Below are positions 12,812 through 14,446 of a stretch of DNA of 14,446 nucleotides, piece by piece. This stretch comes from Chrysochromulina parva (Eukaryota > Haptophyta > Prymnesiales > Chrysochromulinaceae), in contig PJAB01001443.1 of NCBI GenBank assembly GCA_002887195.1, positions 1 to 14,446 of the forward strand, in the 5' to 3' direction. Made by a program: the position numbers and the translations under genes. The notes beneath the pieces are model-generated. The model was not told the DNA's origin. It did no database searches and worked only from the letters and a program-made list of their open reading frames with translations. Position 1 is the stretch's first letter; each line of letters opens with the position of its first letter.

Positions 12812-14446
12812 TCACCAGTTGGACATCGACATGGTAATCTCAGTTTCCTCGGCGATCTCCTCATCGATGACGGATTGGACCGGGGCGGGGTGGGTGTGGA
12901 CAACTGCGACTCGAGTCGCCTCCCGTTCCTTCTCCCGATCTCGACGCACTTGCCTTTCGTGCTTCCGCTGGAAGGAATGGCTCGGACTCCGCTCGCTCCA
13001 GTGCCGATGCCAGGCGATGGGAGGGGGCAGGAAGGAAGAGTTTGGCGTCCGAGAGCCCGATGCCGGGGTCCGAGCTCCGGATGTCGGGGTCCGTCCGCCG
13101 TCGCTCGGTGTAGCCCTTCCGGACCGACGTCCTTCCTCATCGTCGGAGGCTGCGTACAATGCCTCGTCACGTCGTTGCTGGACACGTTTGACGACCTTCT
13201 CCGCCGCCTGCGCGGTGGCAGCCTCGAGCTGCCGCCGACTCCACAGCTCAGCCTCCTCTGCCCTCTTCGCCATCACCTTCCAGTCGATCCGCCAGTGGGT
13301 GAATGCTTCGTTGAGCTCGGGCTTGTTGACCCGGCTTGCTACCTTTTGCAGCAGCCGGCGGTCGTTTTTGCCGTAGGTCCACATATAAAACCAAGCCGTC
13401 CAGCCGCGCGCGAGGTCGGTGTTCATGATGCGACGCGTGACTTGCCGGCGAAGCAGCTCGATGCGTGCGGCGCGGAGGAGCGCCTCGCGATGCTTCGCCT
13501 GCTCCTCAGCGAATCGCAGGGCCACGCTGTTGACAGTGTCGGCCGCTGTCGAGAAGGTGACTTTGCTAGGGTCCTCCTCCTGAGCAAACGGCCACTTATT
13601 CTGGTAGCTCTGGCGGCCCAAGAAAACCGCGATCCCGATGAAGATGTAGAGGATGGACAGCTCGAGTAGCGGGTCGCTCCCATCCCTAAAGTAGCTGTCG
13701 GTGGTGACGAAGATGAACGAGAAGATGATCAACTGCGGGATCACCACCAGAGGGAGGAAACGAACTTTCCAGGCCCTCGGGTCATCCTCTCTGCGCCCGG
13801 CCCAGATCTGGTAGCGCAAGGCGCAGATGCCGATTCCCTGGCCGATGAACTGGACGAGGGTGAGCATCACGGTCATCGCGCCCACGACGACATCGAGATC
13901 CAAGAAGCAGAACAGTGAGGAGAGCGTACCGAGCGCGAGGAGCGACAGGGTGGGCACGCCTTCAGAGCACCCAAGGGTGGAGCGGCGGGCGAAGGCCTCG
14001 ATGAATAGGCCGCTCTCCGCCGCTGCCCCAGGCAAGTACATCATACCGGCCATGTTTGAGAACACAGAACCGAAGATGACGATGCAGACAATGACGGCGG
14101 AGAAGCACGCAAACGCGCGGCCGGCGAGCTTCTCCGAAAACTGCGACACGCCGAACCGAAGGCGCGCGAGAGGGAGACGATCTGTATGAGAGAGTAATGA
14201 GAGAGGGTGCGAGGGATGGGAGTGCGCTGGGCGAGATGCGGATGGAGCGCGGGGTTCGGTCGCAGCCAAAGAACCTCCGCCACGATGTACACCGCGTCGT
14301 CGTTGGCTGCGCGAGTGGCGAAGCCGTCGTCACCACCCCACGGCAAGTAGCCGAGGATTGAGATGTAGGTGAGCATGTACACGCAGAGCAGCACGCTGCA
14401 CGTGATGATGCACGACCCGGGGATAGTGCGCCGTGGCTTCTGGACC
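12812..14446 (-). CDS. APC-superfamily (LAT/PUT-like) permease, 5' end beyond window, two exons visible
   Basis: Coding is inferred as complement(12812-14140, 14275-14446) and runs off the right edge. The first 57 visible residues read VQKPRRTIPGS, the hallmark loop before helix 7 of APC permeases, then helix 7 (about 9-35) and a loop. Splicing in frame to FSEKLAGRAF supplies helices 8-12 (about 67-91, 119-138, 142-165, 184-204, 217-232), including SNMAGMMYLPG and the GVPTLSLLAL block. About half of a 12-helix amino-acid or polyamine transporter is therefore present; helices 1-6 are outside. A 266-residue cytoplasmic tail follows, with a charged helical region, a Trp-rich motif (about 299-344), RTPxSG repeats (about 396-427) and a basic helix. 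The tail is unusually long for the family. The substrate cannot be told. An ATG at 14269 is inside the intron and is not the start. Confidence 0.78.
13031..13126 (-). repeat. RTPxSG-coding repeat in permease tail
   Basis: Four loosely tandem 7-8 codon units encode GRATPSDG, GRTPTSG, ARTPASG and SRTPNSS. Each has a Thr-Pro preceded by Arg or Ala, the form of proline-directed kinase sites. At DNA level the units share a GTCCG(A/G)(G/C) core. The tract is likely disordered and cytosolic. Confidence 0.65.
14141..14274 (-). other. Inferred 134-bp spliceosomal intron in the permease gene
   Basis: On the minus strand the intron would begin GTTCTTTGG after codon GAG and end TGTCGCAG before TTTTCGG. 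It is phase 0 and joins ...YIVAE to FSEKL... in an uninterrupted APC-like sequence. Both flanking reading frames are permease-like but lie in different frames, and the sequence between them (HPLSLLSHTDR-type) is not. A pyrimidine-rich stretch (CTCTCATTACTCTCTC) lies within its 3' half. The donor is not a strong consensus, so the exact boundary has some uncertainty. Confidence 0.65.

Noticed and set aside
12686..13669. 327-codon rightward frame overlapping the permease gene
   Set aside because: It is antisense to the permease tail, with Arg/Leu/Pro-rich composition and no membrane or domain pattern.
14141..14269. ATG at 14269 as the permease start
   Set aside because: The leader it would add is not permease-like, and the missing helix 7 lies upstream in another frame. 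The stretch fits an intron better.

Overview
The window reads as nuclear DNA of a GC-rich, gene-dense, intron-poor eukaryotic microbe, most likely a photosynthetic protist such as a haptophyte. The grounds are eukaryote-typical families (EH-domain/PH protein, Sec14-like CRAL-TRIO protein, NIPA-type Mg transporter, LAT/PUT-like amino-acid/polyamine permease), a very long SPPPP-type proline-rich membrane protein like those of algae, one inferred spliceosomal intron, long low-complexity tracts, and no bacterial-style operons or Shine-Dalgarno spacing. The haptophyte assignment is inference; only 'eukaryotic' is well supported.

Layout. 1-1160 holds no recognisable gene, only short tandem repeats and a cluster of palindromes. 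A leftward gene (3626 to 1161) encodes an 821-residue two-pass membrane protein with about 430 residues of proline-rich sequence between its two membrane segments. A 360-bp divergent intergenic region follows; it carries three tandem hairpin-forming 28-30 bp units and an inverted partial copy. Rightward come a DCC-family thiol-disulfide oxidoreductase-like protein (3987-4511) and a NIPA-type transporter (4705-6168). A 1.7-kb gene-poor stretch (6169-7869) contains dispersed repeats, a C-rich tract, two TATA-like boxes, a pentanucleotide microsatellite and two strong inverted repeats just before the next gene. That gene is a membrane-anchored CRAL-TRIO protein (7870-9084). It converges on a leftward 894-residue EH-domain/PH-domain scaffold (12332 to 9648). 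The window ends inside a leftward APC-superfamily permease whose last six membrane helices and long cytoplasmic tail are visible in two exons (14446-14275 and 14140-12812).

The gene set leans towards membranes: transport (NIPA, APC), lipid/phosphoinositide handling (CRAL-TRIO), endocytic scaffolding (EH/PH) and a cell-surface proline-rich protein. Eukaryotic neighbours need not be functionally linked, so this is treated as a theme and not a pathway. The most unusual items are the APC permease with a tryptophan-rich, Sfi1-like cytoplasmic tail, the hairpin array in the divergent promoter, the paired inverted repeats before the CRAL-TRIO start codon, and a degenerate fourth EH-like module in the scaffold protein. 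No CRISPR array, transposase, rRNA or tRNA was recognised.
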